DNA of 64,000 bases, taken from positions 1-64,000 of the forward strand of contig NZ_RBIQ01000011.1 in NCBI RefSeq assembly GCF_003634105.1. The letters are read 5' to 3'. Position 1 is the first letter of the stretch. Each line of letters begins with the position of its first letter. The notes under the pieces are model-generated. The model was not told where the DNA came from. It searched no databases and saw only the letters and a list, made by a program, of their open reading frames with translations. The stretch comes from Maribacter vaceletii (lineage in GTDB: Bacteria; Bacteroidota; Bacteroidia; Flavobacteriales; Flavobacteriaceae). Position numbers and translations under genes: made by a program. Positions 1-9,736 of the stretch are shown here, piece by piece.

Positions 1-47
1 CGCCGATGGTACTGCTACACCAAGTGGGAGAGTAGGAAGCCGCCTTC
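1..47 (+). rRNA. rrf: 5S ribosomal RNA, 3' end (partial)
   Basis: The first bases match the 3' third of a bacterial 5S rRNA: the CCGATGGTACTGC stretch, then GTGGGAGAGTAGG and a terminal GCCGCC that would pair with the missing 5' end. A strong hairpin terminator follows within a few bases. The rest of the rRNA operon lies upstream of the window. The exact 3' end is uncertain by a few bases. Confidence 0.85.
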
Positions 48-50
48 TTC

Positions 51-84
51 AAAGTCCGATACATTACGTATCGGACTTTTTTTA
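51..84 (+). terminator. rho-independent terminator of the rRNA operon
   Basis: Perfect 11-bp stem (51-61 with 69-79, arm aaagtccgata), 7-base loop, then a run of T. It begins just after the 5S rRNA, as expected for the end of an rRNA operon. Confidence 0.85.
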
Positions 85-520
85 TGCCCTATTTTAAAAA
101 ATAGTACATAGTATACAGTACTAGTTCACTAATCTTGTACTAATTAAATTACCAGTTGCCTTTGTAAATAAATGTATGATAGTGTTTTGTTTATATACAA
201 GAACTATTCCTTCATATTAATCAAGAATCAATCACATATCTATAAGAAAAAATAGAAATATATCTTTTAAAGCTTAGACTAGGTCTTAAAATAATATTTA
301 ATATAATTGGCTTGTACTATATATAGTATTTAATATTAGTTTATGAGAGTTGTATCTGAAGAAAATAAGAAGGAAAACCTCTAGGACTAAAAAAAATAAC
401 ATGTCTATTAAAGTTATATGCTTTAAAAAAAAACTTGAAAAGATGGTTGTTTTTTTAAAGCAAATGAATGTGTTATTTAATAAGTTATTATACTAATAGA
501 TAGTACGGAATAATAAAACA
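85..520. other. AT-rich spacer without a recognisable gene
   Basis: About 435 bases between the rRNA terminator and the gltBD terminator. I see no convincing ORF, tRNA or strong hairpin. It holds only A/T runs and a small AT palindrome near 315-330. It lies between two converging transcription units, so no promoter is needed here. Confidence 0.6.
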
Positions 521-553
521 AAAAAAAGGGTTGCTTTATACTTAAAGCAACCC
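521..553 (-). terminator. terminator of the gltB-gltD operon
   Basis: Perfect 11-bp stem (528-538 with 543-553, arm gggttgcttta) with loop tact. On the minus strand it is followed by seven T (complement of 521-527). It lies 21 bases past the gltD stop. T-rich sequence on the other side means it could also stop plus-strand transcripts. Confidence 0.85.
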
Positions 554-573
554 TTTTTTATTTTACTTAAGTT

Positions 574-2037
574 TTATATTCCTGGTAAATCTCCAGCCAT
601 ATTCTTAGATGGTAAATCCGATTTACCCATTAAGTATTTATCTACTTGTCTAGCAGCTTCTCTTCCTTCCGAAATAGCCCATACTATTAAGGATTGTCCT
701 CTACGCATATCTCCAGCAGAAAATATATTAGAAACATTTGTTTGGTATTTGCCATATTTAGCTTTATAATTAGAACGAGCATCTGTTTTTATACCTAACT
801 GTTTTGCTAAGTAATTTTCTGGCCCGGTAAACCCTAAAGCAAGTAGAGCTAAATCACAAGGCCAAGTTTTTTCTGTTCCTTCAATTTCAATTAATTTTGG
901 ACGTTGGCCAGGAATCATTTCCCATTCTACATTAACGGTTTTTAAAGCAGTTAATTTTCCTGTTTCATCAGTTACAAATTCTTTCGTATTTATTAACCAG
1001 TTACGTTCTACCCCTTCTTTGTGAGAAGAAGATGTTTTTAATTGTAGTGGCCAATAAGGCCATGGTGTAGAAGGTGAACGGTGTCCTGGTGGTTTTGGCA
1101 TAATTTCAAAATTAATTACCGATTTTGCACCTTGACGATTTGATGTCCCTACACAATCAGAACCAGTATCTCCACCGCCAATTACAATTACATTTTTATC
1201 AGTTGCAAGAACTTGATCTTTTACTTCTTTACCAAAAACAACTTTTGTCTGTTGCGTTAAGAAATCCATTGCTTGTACAACACCATCAGCATCAATACCA
1301 GGAGTTGGTAAAGAACGCCTTTCTGTAGCTCCGCCAGCTAAAACAATAGCACTAAAAGCTTTTAACTCATCAATAGAAACATTTTTTCCAACATTAGAGT
1401 TCACTTTAAAAATAATTCCTTCAGCTTTTAAAATTTCAACTCTACGGTCAATAATACCTTTTTCCATTTTAAAGTTAGGTATTCCATATCGTAATAAACC
1501 ACCAACTTCATCATCTCTTTCAAAAACAGTTACTAAATGACCTGCTCTATTTAGTTGTTGTGCAGTAGCTAAACCCGCAGGTCCAGAACCTACAATAGCA
1601 ACAGTTTTTCCGGTTCTCTTTTTAGGAGTTTGTGGTTTTATCCATCCTTCTTTAAAAGCACGTTCAACAATATTTTTTTCTATATTTTCTATTGAAATAG
1701 GGTCTTCTATAATTCCCAAAACACATGCTTGTTCACACGGGGCTGGACATAAACGACCGGTAAACTCTGGGAAATTATTTGTAGAATGTAATATCAAGGA
1801 AGCTTTTTGCCACTCTCCTTGATGTACCATATGATTAAAATCTGGTATTAAATTTCCTAATGGACATCCACTATGACAAAAAGGTATACCACAATCCATA
1901 CAGCGTGATCCTTGTTCAGTAATTTCTTTATCACTTAAAGGAACTGTAAATTCTTTATAATCTTTAACACGCTTTTCAACAGCAGTGTATTGTTCGTCTT
2001 TTCTTTCGAATTCTTTAAATCCTGTTGTCTTTCCCAT
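574..2037 (-). CDS. gltD: glutamate synthase (NADPH) small subunit
   Basis: Transfers electrons from NADPH through FAD and Fe-S centres to the large subunit of GOGAT, which makes glutamate from glutamine and 2-oxoglutarate in the cytoplasm. The 487-residue length is typical. Visible: N-terminal cysteine clusters C46/C49/C54/C58 and C97/C101/C105 for the [4Fe-4S] centres, an FAD-binding GSGPAG at 150-155, and a second nucleotide-binding GGGDTG near 287-292. It starts 2 bases after the gltB reading frame ends, so the two are one operon. The gene is intact although its partner gltB is frameshifted. Confidence 0.95.
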   Translation of the reverse strand: MGKTTGFKEFERKDEQYTAVEKRVKDYKEFTVPLSDKEITEQGSRCMDCGIPFCHSGCPLGNLIPDFNHMVHQGEWQKASLILHSTNNFPEFTGRLCPAPCEQACVLGIIEDPISIENIEKNIVERAFKEGWIKPQTPKKRTGKTVAIVGSGPAGLATAQQLNRAGHLVTVFERDDEVGGLLRYGIPNFKMEKGIIDRRVEILKAEGIIFKVNSNVGKNVSIDELKAFSAIVLAGGATERRSLPTPGIDADGVVQAMDFLTQQTKVVFGKEVKDQVLATDKNVIVIGGGDTGSDCVGTSNRQGAKSVINFEIMPKPPGHRSPSTPWPYWPLQLKTSSSHKEGVERNWLINTKEFVTDETGKLTALKTVNVEWEMIPGQRPKLIEIEGTEKTWPCDLALLALGFTGPENYLAKQLGIKTDARSNYKAKYGKYQTNVSNIFSAGDMRRGQSLIVWAISEGREAARQVDKYLMGKSDLPSKNMAGDLPGI

Positions 2038-2039
2038 AA

Positions 2040-5000
2040 TTACGCTATTGTTAATTCTTCTACCATTGGTTCTTCATTTGCAATACGCTCCAGAGCTACT
2101 TTGTATTCTTTAGGCATTACTTTCACAAATTTAGATATACTATTTTCCCAATCAGCTAAAATTTCTTTACCTCTATTACTATTAGTATTGGCAACATGTT
2201 TTTGTATTAATCCTTTTAATTCTTTTTCATCTTCTCCTGATATAGGGTCAAAATCTACAGTTTCTTCATTGCAGAGACCGTTAGTAAATTTTCCATTATT
2301 GTTTAATACATAGGCATAACCACCGCTCATACCTGCAGCAAAATTACGTCCAGTATCTCCTAAAACAACAATTCTTCCACCAGTCATATATTCACAACAG
2401 TGGTCTCCTACTCCTTCTACTACAGCTGTAGCTCCAGAATTACGAACTGCAAAACGTTCACCAGCAATACCATTTATGTATGCTTCTCCTTTTACAGCTC
2501 CAAATAAACAAACATTACCAACTATTATATTGTGTTCTGCTATGAAATCTGCTTCAGCTGGTTTTTTAATAATTATTTTACCACCAGAAAGCCCTTTTCC
2601 TAAATAATCATTAGTATTGCCTTCAACAGTATATGTAATTCCACTTGCTCCAAAAACACCAAAACTTTGACCAGCAGAGCCTTTAAAATTAAGGTTTAAA
2701 GTGTCTTCAGGTAACCCTAGGTGACCATATATTTTAGACACTTCATTAGAAACTATTGCTCCTAAAGAACGATCAGTGTTATGTATAGGGTAATTTAAAG
2801 TAGTAATCTCTTTTCTGAAAATTGCTGCATGCGCATCTTTTAGTATTTGAAAATCCATTACATTTTCTAAATTATGGTCTTGCTTTTCGGTATTTTTTAA
2901 AGTAGAATTATTATACTCTGCAGGTTGATATAAAATAGCAGATAAATCTAACCCTTTAGCTTTATAATGCTTTATAGCTTTATTGGTGTCTATTTTTTGG
3001 GTTTGTCCAATCATTTCATCTACAGTTCTAAATCCTAAGTCTGCCATGATTTCTCTAAGCTCGTTAGCAACATAATAGAAGAAATTAATTACATGTTCTG
3101 GAGTACCTTTAAAGTTTTTTCTTAACTCTTTATCTTGGGTAGCAATACCTACAGGGCATGTGTTTAAATGGCATTTACGCATCATAATACAACCAGAGGC
3201 AACTAGAGGAGCAGTTGCAAAACCAAATTCTTCAGCTCCTAATAATGCAGCTACAGCTACATCTCTACCAGTTTTTAATTGTCCGTCGCATTCTACAACA
3301 ATACGAGAACGCAAGTTGTTAAGTACTAAGGTTTGTTGTGCTTCTGCTAAACCAAGCTCCCTGCATGTTTTAAAGAGGTTAATGGAGATGCTCCAGTACC
3401 ACCGTCATATCCAGAGATTAATACTACATCTGCTTTAGCTTTAGAAACACCAGCGGCAATAGTACCAACACCTACTTCGGATACTAATTTTACATTTATC
3501 CTAGCTTCGCGATTTGCATTTTTTAAATCGTAGATTAATTGTGCTAAATCCTCAATAGAATATATATCGTGATGCGGAGGAGGAGATATTAATCCTACAA
3601 ATGGAGTAGAATTACGTGTTTCTGCAATCCAAGGTAAAACTTTATGCCCTGGTAATTGGCCACCTTCTCCAGGTTTAGCTCCCTGAGCCATTTTTATTTG
3701 TATTTCTTTTGCAGAACTTAAGTAGTGAGATGTTACTCCAAAACGTCCTGATGCAACTTGCTTTATTGCAGAGTTTCTATTGTCTCCATTGGCATCTGGT
3801 TGAAAACGTCTTCTGTCTTCACCACCTTCACCAGAGTTAGATTTTCCGCCTAAACGGTTCATGGCAATTGCTAAATTCTCATGCGCTTCACGAGAAATAG
3901 ATCCGTAAGACATTGCTCCAGTTTTAAAGCGTTTTACAATATCTGTCCATGGTTCTACCTCATCAATAGGAATAGGGTCTAAGTTATTAAACTCAAACAA
4001 TCCACGAATTGTTAAAAGGTTTTTAGATTGCTCATTTATGGCATCTTTATATATGTCGTACGATTTTTGATCATTTAGTCGTACTGCTTGCTGTAATTTT
4101 GCAACTGTTGTTGGGTTAAATAAATGGCGTTCTCCATTACGTCTCCATCTATATTCTCCACCAATATTTAATCCAAGGCGCTTATCAATATAAGTATCTG
4201 GATAAGCATATTTATATCTTTTTGTAATTTCTTTTTCAATTTCATAAAGCCCTATACCTTCAATTCTAGAAGCTGTATAAGGGAAATATTTATTTACAAA
4301 ATTTGAATTGAAACCAACTATTTCAAATATTTGGGAACCTCTGTAGGAATGTAAAGTAGAGATTCCAATTTTATTCATCACTTTTAGAATTCCCTTACCA
4401 ATAGCTTTATTAAAGTTATCTACAGCCTTTTGCTCATCTAACTTAATAAACCCTTCTTTTACTTGCTCTCTAATAATTTCATTAACCATGTATGGGTTAA
4501 TAGCAGATGCTCCGTAACCAAATAAAGTAGCAAAATGATGTGGTTCTCTTGGTTCTGCAGATTCTATTACAATATCAAAATAAGAACGCTTACGTAAGCG
4601 GTTCATTTGGTGATGCACAAAAGAACATGCTAGTAAAGCAGGAATAGGTGCTAACCCTTCTTTTGCTCCTCTGTCTGATAATATAATAATATTAGTACCT
4701 TTTTCTAAAGACTTTGTTATTTTAATAATGATATCATCCAGAGCATCCTCTAAACCATTCATTCCTTGGTCTTTAGTATAAAGCATTTCTATAGTATCTG
4801 CTTTAAAACCTTCTACATTAATATTTCTAATTTTTTCTAAATCATTATTAGAAATTACAGGGTTTTGTATTCTTAACTTATGGCATTGTTCTGGTGTTAT
4901 GTCAAAAATATTTTTGTCATGACCTAAAGCTAAACTAATATCTGTAACAACTTCTTCACGAATACCATCTAAAGGTGGATTGGTAACTTGTGCAAACAGT

Positions 5001-6541
5001 TGTTTAAAGTAGTTTGATATTAATTGTGGATTATCTGATAAAACTGCTAAAGGTGTATCTATTCCCATAGATCCTAGTGCTTCTTTACCTACTTGCGCCA
5101 TAGGAACAATCACTTCTTGAATATCTTCTATGGTGTAATTGTATAGACGTTGTCTTGTTTTAAGGTCTAATGTTTCAATAGGACAAACTTCGTTTGTATT
5201 TGGAACATCTTTTAACTGCATATTGTTCTGTTTTAACCATTTTTTATATGGCCTTTCAGTAACAATTTTATTTTTTATTTCCTCGTCATCAATAATACGT
5301 CCATTATTCATGTCTACTAAAAACATTTTTCCAGGCTCTAAACGTCCGTGACTTTCAATGTCTTTAGGGTCTATATTTACAACACCAACTTCAGAAGACA
5401 TTATAAGTTTTCCGCTTTTTGTAACGGTATACCTAGAAGGTCTTAAACCGTTACGATCTAATAACGCCCCAATATAATCTCCATCTGTAAAAGGAACAGA
5501 AGCAGGTCCATCCCAAGGCTCCATGATACAAGAGTTGTATTCATAAAATGCTTTTCTTTCTTCGGACATTGTTGCATGTTTTTCCCATGCTTCAGGAATA
5601 GTCATCATCATAACCTCTGGTAATGAACGTCCAGTTAAGGTTAATAATTCTACAGACATATCCATAGATGCCGAATCAGATTTGTTTGGTAAAATTATTG
5701 GGAAAAGCTTTTCAAATTGATCTCCAAAAATATCCGATTTCATTATTTCTTCTCGCACACGCATTCTAGATACATTACCCCTTAAGGTATTAATTTCTCC
5801 ATTTTGACATAAGAATCTAAATGGTTGCGCTAGCTCCCATGTAGGCATTGTGTTGGTAGAAAAACGTTGGTGTACTAAGGCTAATCTTGTAACTAAATCT
5901 GGTTGTTGTAAATCTGTATAATATGGACCAATATCTTCAGGCATTATAATGCCCTTATATATTAAGGTAGTGTTAGATAAACTTGCAACATAAAAGTAGT
6001 TGCCTTGCGAAGTTTTAGAATTACGAATAGTATGTTCTGTAATTTTACGAGCAGCATATAATTTAGCTTTAAAAATATTCTCTTCTAAATCCCCTTGCCC
6101 AATAAATACTTGTTCTATGTTTGGTTCAGACGCTAAGGCTATTTCTCCCAAATTAGAAGAGTCTACAGGAACTGTTCTCCATCCTAGAATAGTTAAGCCC
6201 TGGTCTGTAATTTCTTTTTCAAATTCTTTTTTACAAAAATTGTATTGGTTCTTAATTTTTGGTAAAAAAACCATACCTACGGCATATTTGCGTTGCTCAG
6301 GAATAGAAAATTCGCATACTCTTTTAAAATAGTCATGTGGAATGTCTATTAGTAAACCAGCACCATCGCCTGTTTTTCCATCAGAACTTACCCCTCCACG
6401 GTGCTCTAGTTTTACTAAAATCTCTAAAGCATCATGTATTATTTGGTTATTCTTTTCCCCGTTAAGGTTACAAATAAAACCTGCTCCACAGTTTTCATGT
6501 TCAAATTCTGGTAGGTACAACCCTTGTTTTTTCAACTTCAT
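2040..6541 (-). pseudogene. gltB: glutamate synthase large subunit, frameshifted by a 10-base deletion
   Basis: Large GOGAT subunit, about 1,500 codons in two frames. The 5' part (6541 down to 3347, 1,064 residues) has the class II glutaminase domain, whose catalytic Cys follows a 17-residue propeptide (ENC-GAGF), then the central domain and the start of the FMN domain. After TSLKHAG it shifts frame and stops. The 3' part reads on from [15 protein letters not shown] through the [3Fe-4S] motif Cx5Cx4C ([12 protein letters not shown]) and the C-terminal GXGXG beta-helix domain. Homologues have HAGLPWELG at this point. LPW is missing and the DNA is 10 bases short at about 3358-3361. A product of the first frame would lack the Fe-S cluster and C-terminal domain. 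It may be a real loss, a subpopulation variant or an assembly error; GG microhomology at the junction argues for a real deletion. Confidence 0.9.
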
Positions 6542-6729
6542 AGATTATGGTATTTCTTCAAAAATATCAATTTATTTGTGTTTTATTCAACGATTAAGAA
6601 TAAAACACGTAATAAATTCAATGATTAGGATAAAAGTATAAAAATCACCTAATAATGAATTTTTAAAAGGTTAAAATTATCATAATGATAAAAGTAGTGC
6701 ATTAATGATTGTTTTGAAAGGTTTTTTAG

Positions 6730-6771
6730 GGGGTAGTTTGTTGCATATCTTGTTTTGTAACAAATAACCCC
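6730..6771. promoter_or_regulatory. large inverted repeat upstream of gltB
   Basis: The arms 6730-6744 and 6757-6771 pair over 15 positions (ggggt...tttgtt...c) with one mismatch and two G-T pairs, around a 12-base loop. It overlaps the 5' end of a TATATTTG box on the minus strand (complement of 6771-6778) that could be the -7 element of gltBD. It could be an operator or a hairpin. The wobble pairs favour folding in a plus-strand RNA, yet no gene is seen there. The rest of the 6542-6810 spacer is AT-rich and shows nothing else. Confidence 0.4.
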
Positions 6772-6810
6772 AAATATATTAATGCAGTAACAAGCTTTGT
6801 AGTGAAAACA

Positions 6811-6846
6811 AAACAACCTTACCCATGAAAAATCAGGGTAAGGTTG
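6811..6846 (-). terminator. terminator of the acyl-CoA dehydrogenase gene
   Basis: Perfect 11-bp stem (6814-6824 with 6836-6846, arm caaccttaccc) and an 11-base loop. On the minus strand it is followed by a T-rich tract (TTTTGTTTT). It lies 25 bases past the stop codon of the minus-strand gene. Confidence 0.8.
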
Positions 6847-6870
6847 TAAGATGTATTAATTAAAATGGAA

Positions 6871-8013
6871 TTAATCTCTTAAAATGCTTCTAGAAATTAC
6901 TATTTTTTGAATCTCTGAAGTGCCTTCATAGATTTGCGTAATTTTGGCATCTCGCATTAATCTTTCTACATGGTAATCTTTAACAAAACCATTTCCACCG
7001 TGTACTTGTACGGCTTCTACGGTTGTGTCCATAGCAACTTGCGATGCGTAAAGTTTTGCCATAGCTCCAGATAAGTCAAAATTATGTCCTTGGTCTTTAT
7101 CCCATGCTGCTTTATATACAAGGTGTCTTGCAGCTTCTATTTGAGTGTGCATATCTGCCAATTTAAAAGCAATTGCTTGGTGATTAGAAATTTCTGTCCC
7201 AAATGCTTTACGTTGTTTAGAATATTTTTTTGCTAATTCATAAGCACCTGCAGCTATACCTAAAGCTTGTGCAGCAATACCTATTCTTCCTCCTGATAAT
7301 GTTTTCATTGCAAATTTAAAACCAAACCCATCTTCACCTATTCTATTTTCTTTAGGAACCTTTACGTCATTAAATAGTAAGGAGTGGGTATCACTACCTC
7401 GAATTCCTAGTTTATTTTCTTTAGGGCCAATCTCAAAACCTTCTGCTCCTTTTTCTACTATTAGCGCATTAATTCCTTTATGTCCTTTTTCTTTATCTGT
7501 TTGTGCTATAACAATATATACACTTGCTGTACTACCATTTGTAATCCAGTTTTTAGTGCCGTTTAGTATATAATGGTCTCCTTTATCTATAGCTGTTGTT
7601 TTTTGAGAAGTGGCATCACTACCAGCTTCGGGTTCCGATAAACAAAAAGCACCTATAATTTCTCCAGTTGCTAATTTTGTTAGGTATTTTTCTTTTTGTT
7701 CTTCTGTTCCATAGGCCTCAATACCATAACAAACTAAAGAGTTGTTTACAGAGACAACAACAGAAGAAGAGGCATCTACCTTAGATAATTCTTCCATAAC
7801 AATAGTATAAGAAACGGCGTCTAAACCGCTGCCACCATATTTAGGATTTACCATCATTCCTAGAAAACCTAGCTCTCCCATTTTTTTAACTTGTTCTGCA
7901 GGAAATTTTTGAGCATCGTCTCGTTCAATTACTCCTGGAAGCAGTTCGTTTTGTGCGAAATCTCTTGCTGCTTGTTGTATTAATTTTTGCTCTTCTGTTA
8001 AGGTAAAGTCCAT
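6871..8013 (-). CDS. acyl-CoA dehydrogenase (short/medium-chain type)
   Basis: FAD enzyme that oxidises acyl-CoA to enoyl-CoA and passes electrons to electron-transfer flavoprotein; etfA and etfB are in this window at 45506-47272. The start is placed at MDFTLTEEQ, giving 380 residues, the usual family length. A further in-frame ATG 60 bases upstream would add an unconserved tail. Visible: the LSEPEAGSDA substrate/FAD motif, the C-terminal flavin-binding GGNGF stretch, and YEGTSEIQ, whose first Glu is the catalytic base. It stands alone between its own terminator and a palindromic upstream site. Substrate chain length cannot be read from sequence; butyryl-CoA-type is most likely. Confidence 0.93.
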   Translation of the reverse strand: MDFTLTEEQKLIQQAARDFAQNELLPGVIERDDAQKFPAEQVKKMGELGFLGMMVNPKYGGSGLDAVSYTIVMEELSKVDASSSVVVSVNNSLVCYGIEAYGTEEQKEKYLTKLATGEIIGAFCLSEPEAGSDATSQKTTAIDKGDHYILNGTKNWITNGSTASVYIVIAQTDKEKGHKGINALIVEKGAEGFEIGPKENKLGIRGSDTHSLLFNDVKVPKENRIGEDGFGFKFAMKTLSGGRIGIAAQALGIAAGAYELAKKYSKQRKAFGTEISNHQAIAFKLADMHTQIEAARHLVYKAAWDKDQGHNFDLSGAMAKLYASQVAMDTTVEAVQVHGGNGFVKDYHVERLMRDAKITQIYEGTSEIQKIVISRSILRD

Positions 8014-8055
8014 ATGTTTGAAATTATGATAAAATGATAAGGCTAATATAAGGTT

Positions 8056-8076
8056 ATAATGCGAATATCGCATTAT
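8056..8076. promoter_or_regulatory. palindromic operator candidate upstream of the acyl-CoA dehydrogenase
   Basis: Perfect 9-bp arms (ataatgcga and tcgcattat) around a 3-base centre, 43 bases upstream of the start codon at 8013. On the minus strand a TTTTG (complement of 8078-8082) lies just upstream, so the palindrome would occupy the spacer between a -33 element and the start region. This is where a dimeric repressor would block transcription. The regulator is unknown. Confidence 0.5.
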
Positions 8077-8138
8077 TCAAAACTTTGTTTTTTGTTAAAT
8101 TTCACTAAAGTAATCTACTGAAAATGATTTCATTTTTT

Positions 8139-8146
8139 TATATTTG
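8139..8146 (+). promoter_or_regulatory. probable -7 promoter element
   Basis: TATATTTG matches the Bacteroidota -7 consensus TAnnTTTG. Transcription would start near 8153 and give a leader of about 135 bases for the dehydrogenase. No clear TTG -33 element is seen at the usual distance. Confidence 0.5.
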
Positions 8147-8162
8147 CATCACTACATTAAAT

Positions 8163-8287
8163 AGAATTGATGTTTAATTATTAGTTATGAGACAGCAGTA
8201 ACCCCGAAAGGGGAGTTATATTTATTTTTTTCGGAGAGTACATAAAACAAGTATTGCAAACTAATAATATCATAAAAAATCAATTCT
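8163..8287 (+). promoter_or_regulatory. structured 5' leader, candidate regulatory RNA
   Basis: Two nested long-range helices can form: 8163-8171 (agaattgat) with 8279-8287, 9 bp perfect, and 8177-8186 (attattagtt) with 8259-8268, 10 bp perfect. Inside them is a G+C-rich hairpin, cccc-gaaa-gggg (8202-8213), with a GNRA-type tetraloop and flanking taa/tta pairs. The outer helix ends one base before the ATG at 8289, so folding would hide the ribosome landing site. It does not match any riboswitch class I know by sequence. The function is inferred from the pairing only. Confidence 0.5.
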
Positions 8288-8288
8288 T

Positions 8289-9521
8289 ATGAAAGAATTA
8301 CTATATACATACGAGAATAAACAAGCAGAAATAGTTTTTAATTGGAAAGATTCTGAGACAGAAGCTGAAGGTTGGACTGTAATTAACTCTTTACGTGGTG
8401 GTGCCGCTGGAGGTGGTACTAGAATGCGAAAAGGCTTAGATGTTAATGAGGTTTTGTCTTTGGCGAAAACTATGGAGGTGAAATTTACAGTTTCTGGCCC
8501 TGCAATAGGTGGTGCTAAATCTGGAATTAATTTTGACCCTAATGACCCAAGAAAAAAAGGTGTTTTAGAGCGTTGGTATAGAGCGGTAGCTCCTTTATTA
8601 AAAAGTTATTATGGTACTGGAGGAGATTTAAATGTAGATGAAATACATGAAGTAATTCCAATTACTGAAGATGCAGGGGTTTGGCACCCACAAGAAGGGG
8701 TTTTTAATGGGCATTTTAAGCCCACTGAAGCAGATAAAATAAATAGAATTGGCCAACTTAGATTAGGAGTAATAAAAGCTATTGAGAATTCTATATATTC
8801 TCCTGAAGTTTCTAAAAAATATACGGTAGCTGATATGATTACTGGGTATGGTGTTGCAGAGGCGGTAAAGCATTATTACAATATTTATGGAGGCAACGTA
8901 AAAGGTAAGAAAGCTGTTATACAAGGGTTTGGAAATGTAGGTAGTGCAGCAGCTTATTATTTGGCATTAATGGGAGCTAAAATAGTAGGCATTATAGATC
9001 GTGAGGGCGGAGTTATTAAAGAAGAGGGGTTTTCTTTTGAGGAGATTAAGATGCTATTCTTAAATAAAAACGGAAATACTTTAGTGGCTTCAAAGGAAGA
9101 TTTTATTCCTTTTGAAGAAATTAATGAACGTATTTGGACTTTACCAACAGAGATTTTTGTGCCATGTGCAGCATCTAGATTAATTACTAAAGAGCAAATA
9201 TCTAAGATGATAGATACTGGTTTAGAAGTAATTTCTTGTGGTGCTAATGTGCCTTTTGCTGATAAAGAAATATTTTTTGGACCAATAATGGAATATACAG
9301 ATGGAAAAGTGAGTCTTATTCCAGATTTTATTTCTAACTGTGGGATGGCAAGGGTGTTTGCATATTTTATGGAAAAAAGAGTAGGTATAGATGATGCTTT
9401 AATTTTTATGGATACTTCTAAAACCATTAAAGAAGCTATTGAAAAGGTTCATGCAAAAAATAGTTCCAAATTAAATATTAGTAATACTGCCTTTGAAATT
9501 GCTTTGAAGCAGTTGGTGTAG
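8289..9521 (+). CDS. Glu/Leu/Phe/Val dehydrogenase family protein
   Basis: NAD(P)-dependent amino-acid dehydrogenase that interconverts an amino acid and its 2-oxo acid plus ammonia. The 410 residues hold the N-terminal dimerisation/catalytic domain with the lysine-containing stretches MEVKFTV and IGGAKSGI (residues about 60-80), then a Rossmann NAD domain with GFGNVGSAAA near 215-224. Sequence alone does not settle glutamate versus leucine/valine specificity. The GGAKSG motif differs from the GGGK motif of Bacillus leucine dehydrogenase. If gltB really is inactive, a glutamate-forming activity here would matter for ammonium assimilation. It has its own promoter, a structured leader and a terminator. 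Confidence 0.85.
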   Translation: MKELLYTYENKQAEIVFNWKDSETEAEGWTVINSLRGGAAGGGTRMRKGLDVNEVLSLAKTMEVKFTVSGPAIGGAKSGINFDPNDPRKKGVLERWYRAVAPLLKSYYGTGGDLNVDEIHEVIPITEDAGVWHPQEGVFNGHFKPTEADKINRIGQLRLGVIKAIENSIYSPEVSKKYTVADMITGYGVAEAVKHYYNIYGGNVKGKKAVIQGFGNVGSAAAYYLALMGAKIVGIIDREGGVIKEEGFSFEEIKMLFLNKNGNTLVASKEDFIPFEEINERIWTLPTEIFVPCAASRLITKEQISKMIDTGLEVISCGANVPFADKEIFFGPIMEYTDGKVSLIPDFISNCGMARVFAYFMEKRVGIDDALIFMDTSKTIKEAIEKVHAKNSSKLNISNTAFEIALKQLV

Positions 9522-9538
9522 TTGATAAAAATATTAAA

Positions 9539-9576
9539 AGAGTATATATATGTTTTTTATATGTGCTCTTTTTTGT
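9539..9576 (+). terminator. terminator after the amino-acid dehydrogenase
   Basis: An 11-bp stem with G-T pairs (9539-9549 with 9559-9569, arm agagtatatat), then a run of T. It lies 18 bases past the stop codon. Confidence 0.7.
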
Positions 9577-9736
9577 TTTTGATAAAATAAATTTATTAAG
9601 AGTTACTATTTTCTAGTATAACTTTTGCCGTTAAGAGTACATTTTTGAATATCTTTAGCCAAAATTCTTTTAGACCGAAATAAAGAATTTTTTAAATATT
9701 TTTTTTACAACCAATTTTAATTAAAATTTATCTAGA

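Noticed and set aside
85-520. Further tRNA or small RNA genes after the rRNA operon
   Set aside because: No cloverleaf, no stable hairpin and no promoter of the TTG/TAnnTTTG form could be found in this stretch.
2040-6541. Programmed ribosomal frameshift in gltB
   Set aside because: Three conserved residues (LPW) are missing along with the frame change and no slippery heptamer is present, so a 10-base deletion explains it better.
8163-8287. 6S RNA as an explanation of the long hairpin leader
   Set aside because: The outer helix runs to within one base of a start codon and the central bubble of 6S RNA is not seen. A cis-acting leader fits better.
8957-9427. Open frame of 156 codons on the minus strand inside the amino-acid dehydrogenase
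   Set aside because: Antisense shadow of a conserved Rossmann domain, with no promoter or family resemblance.
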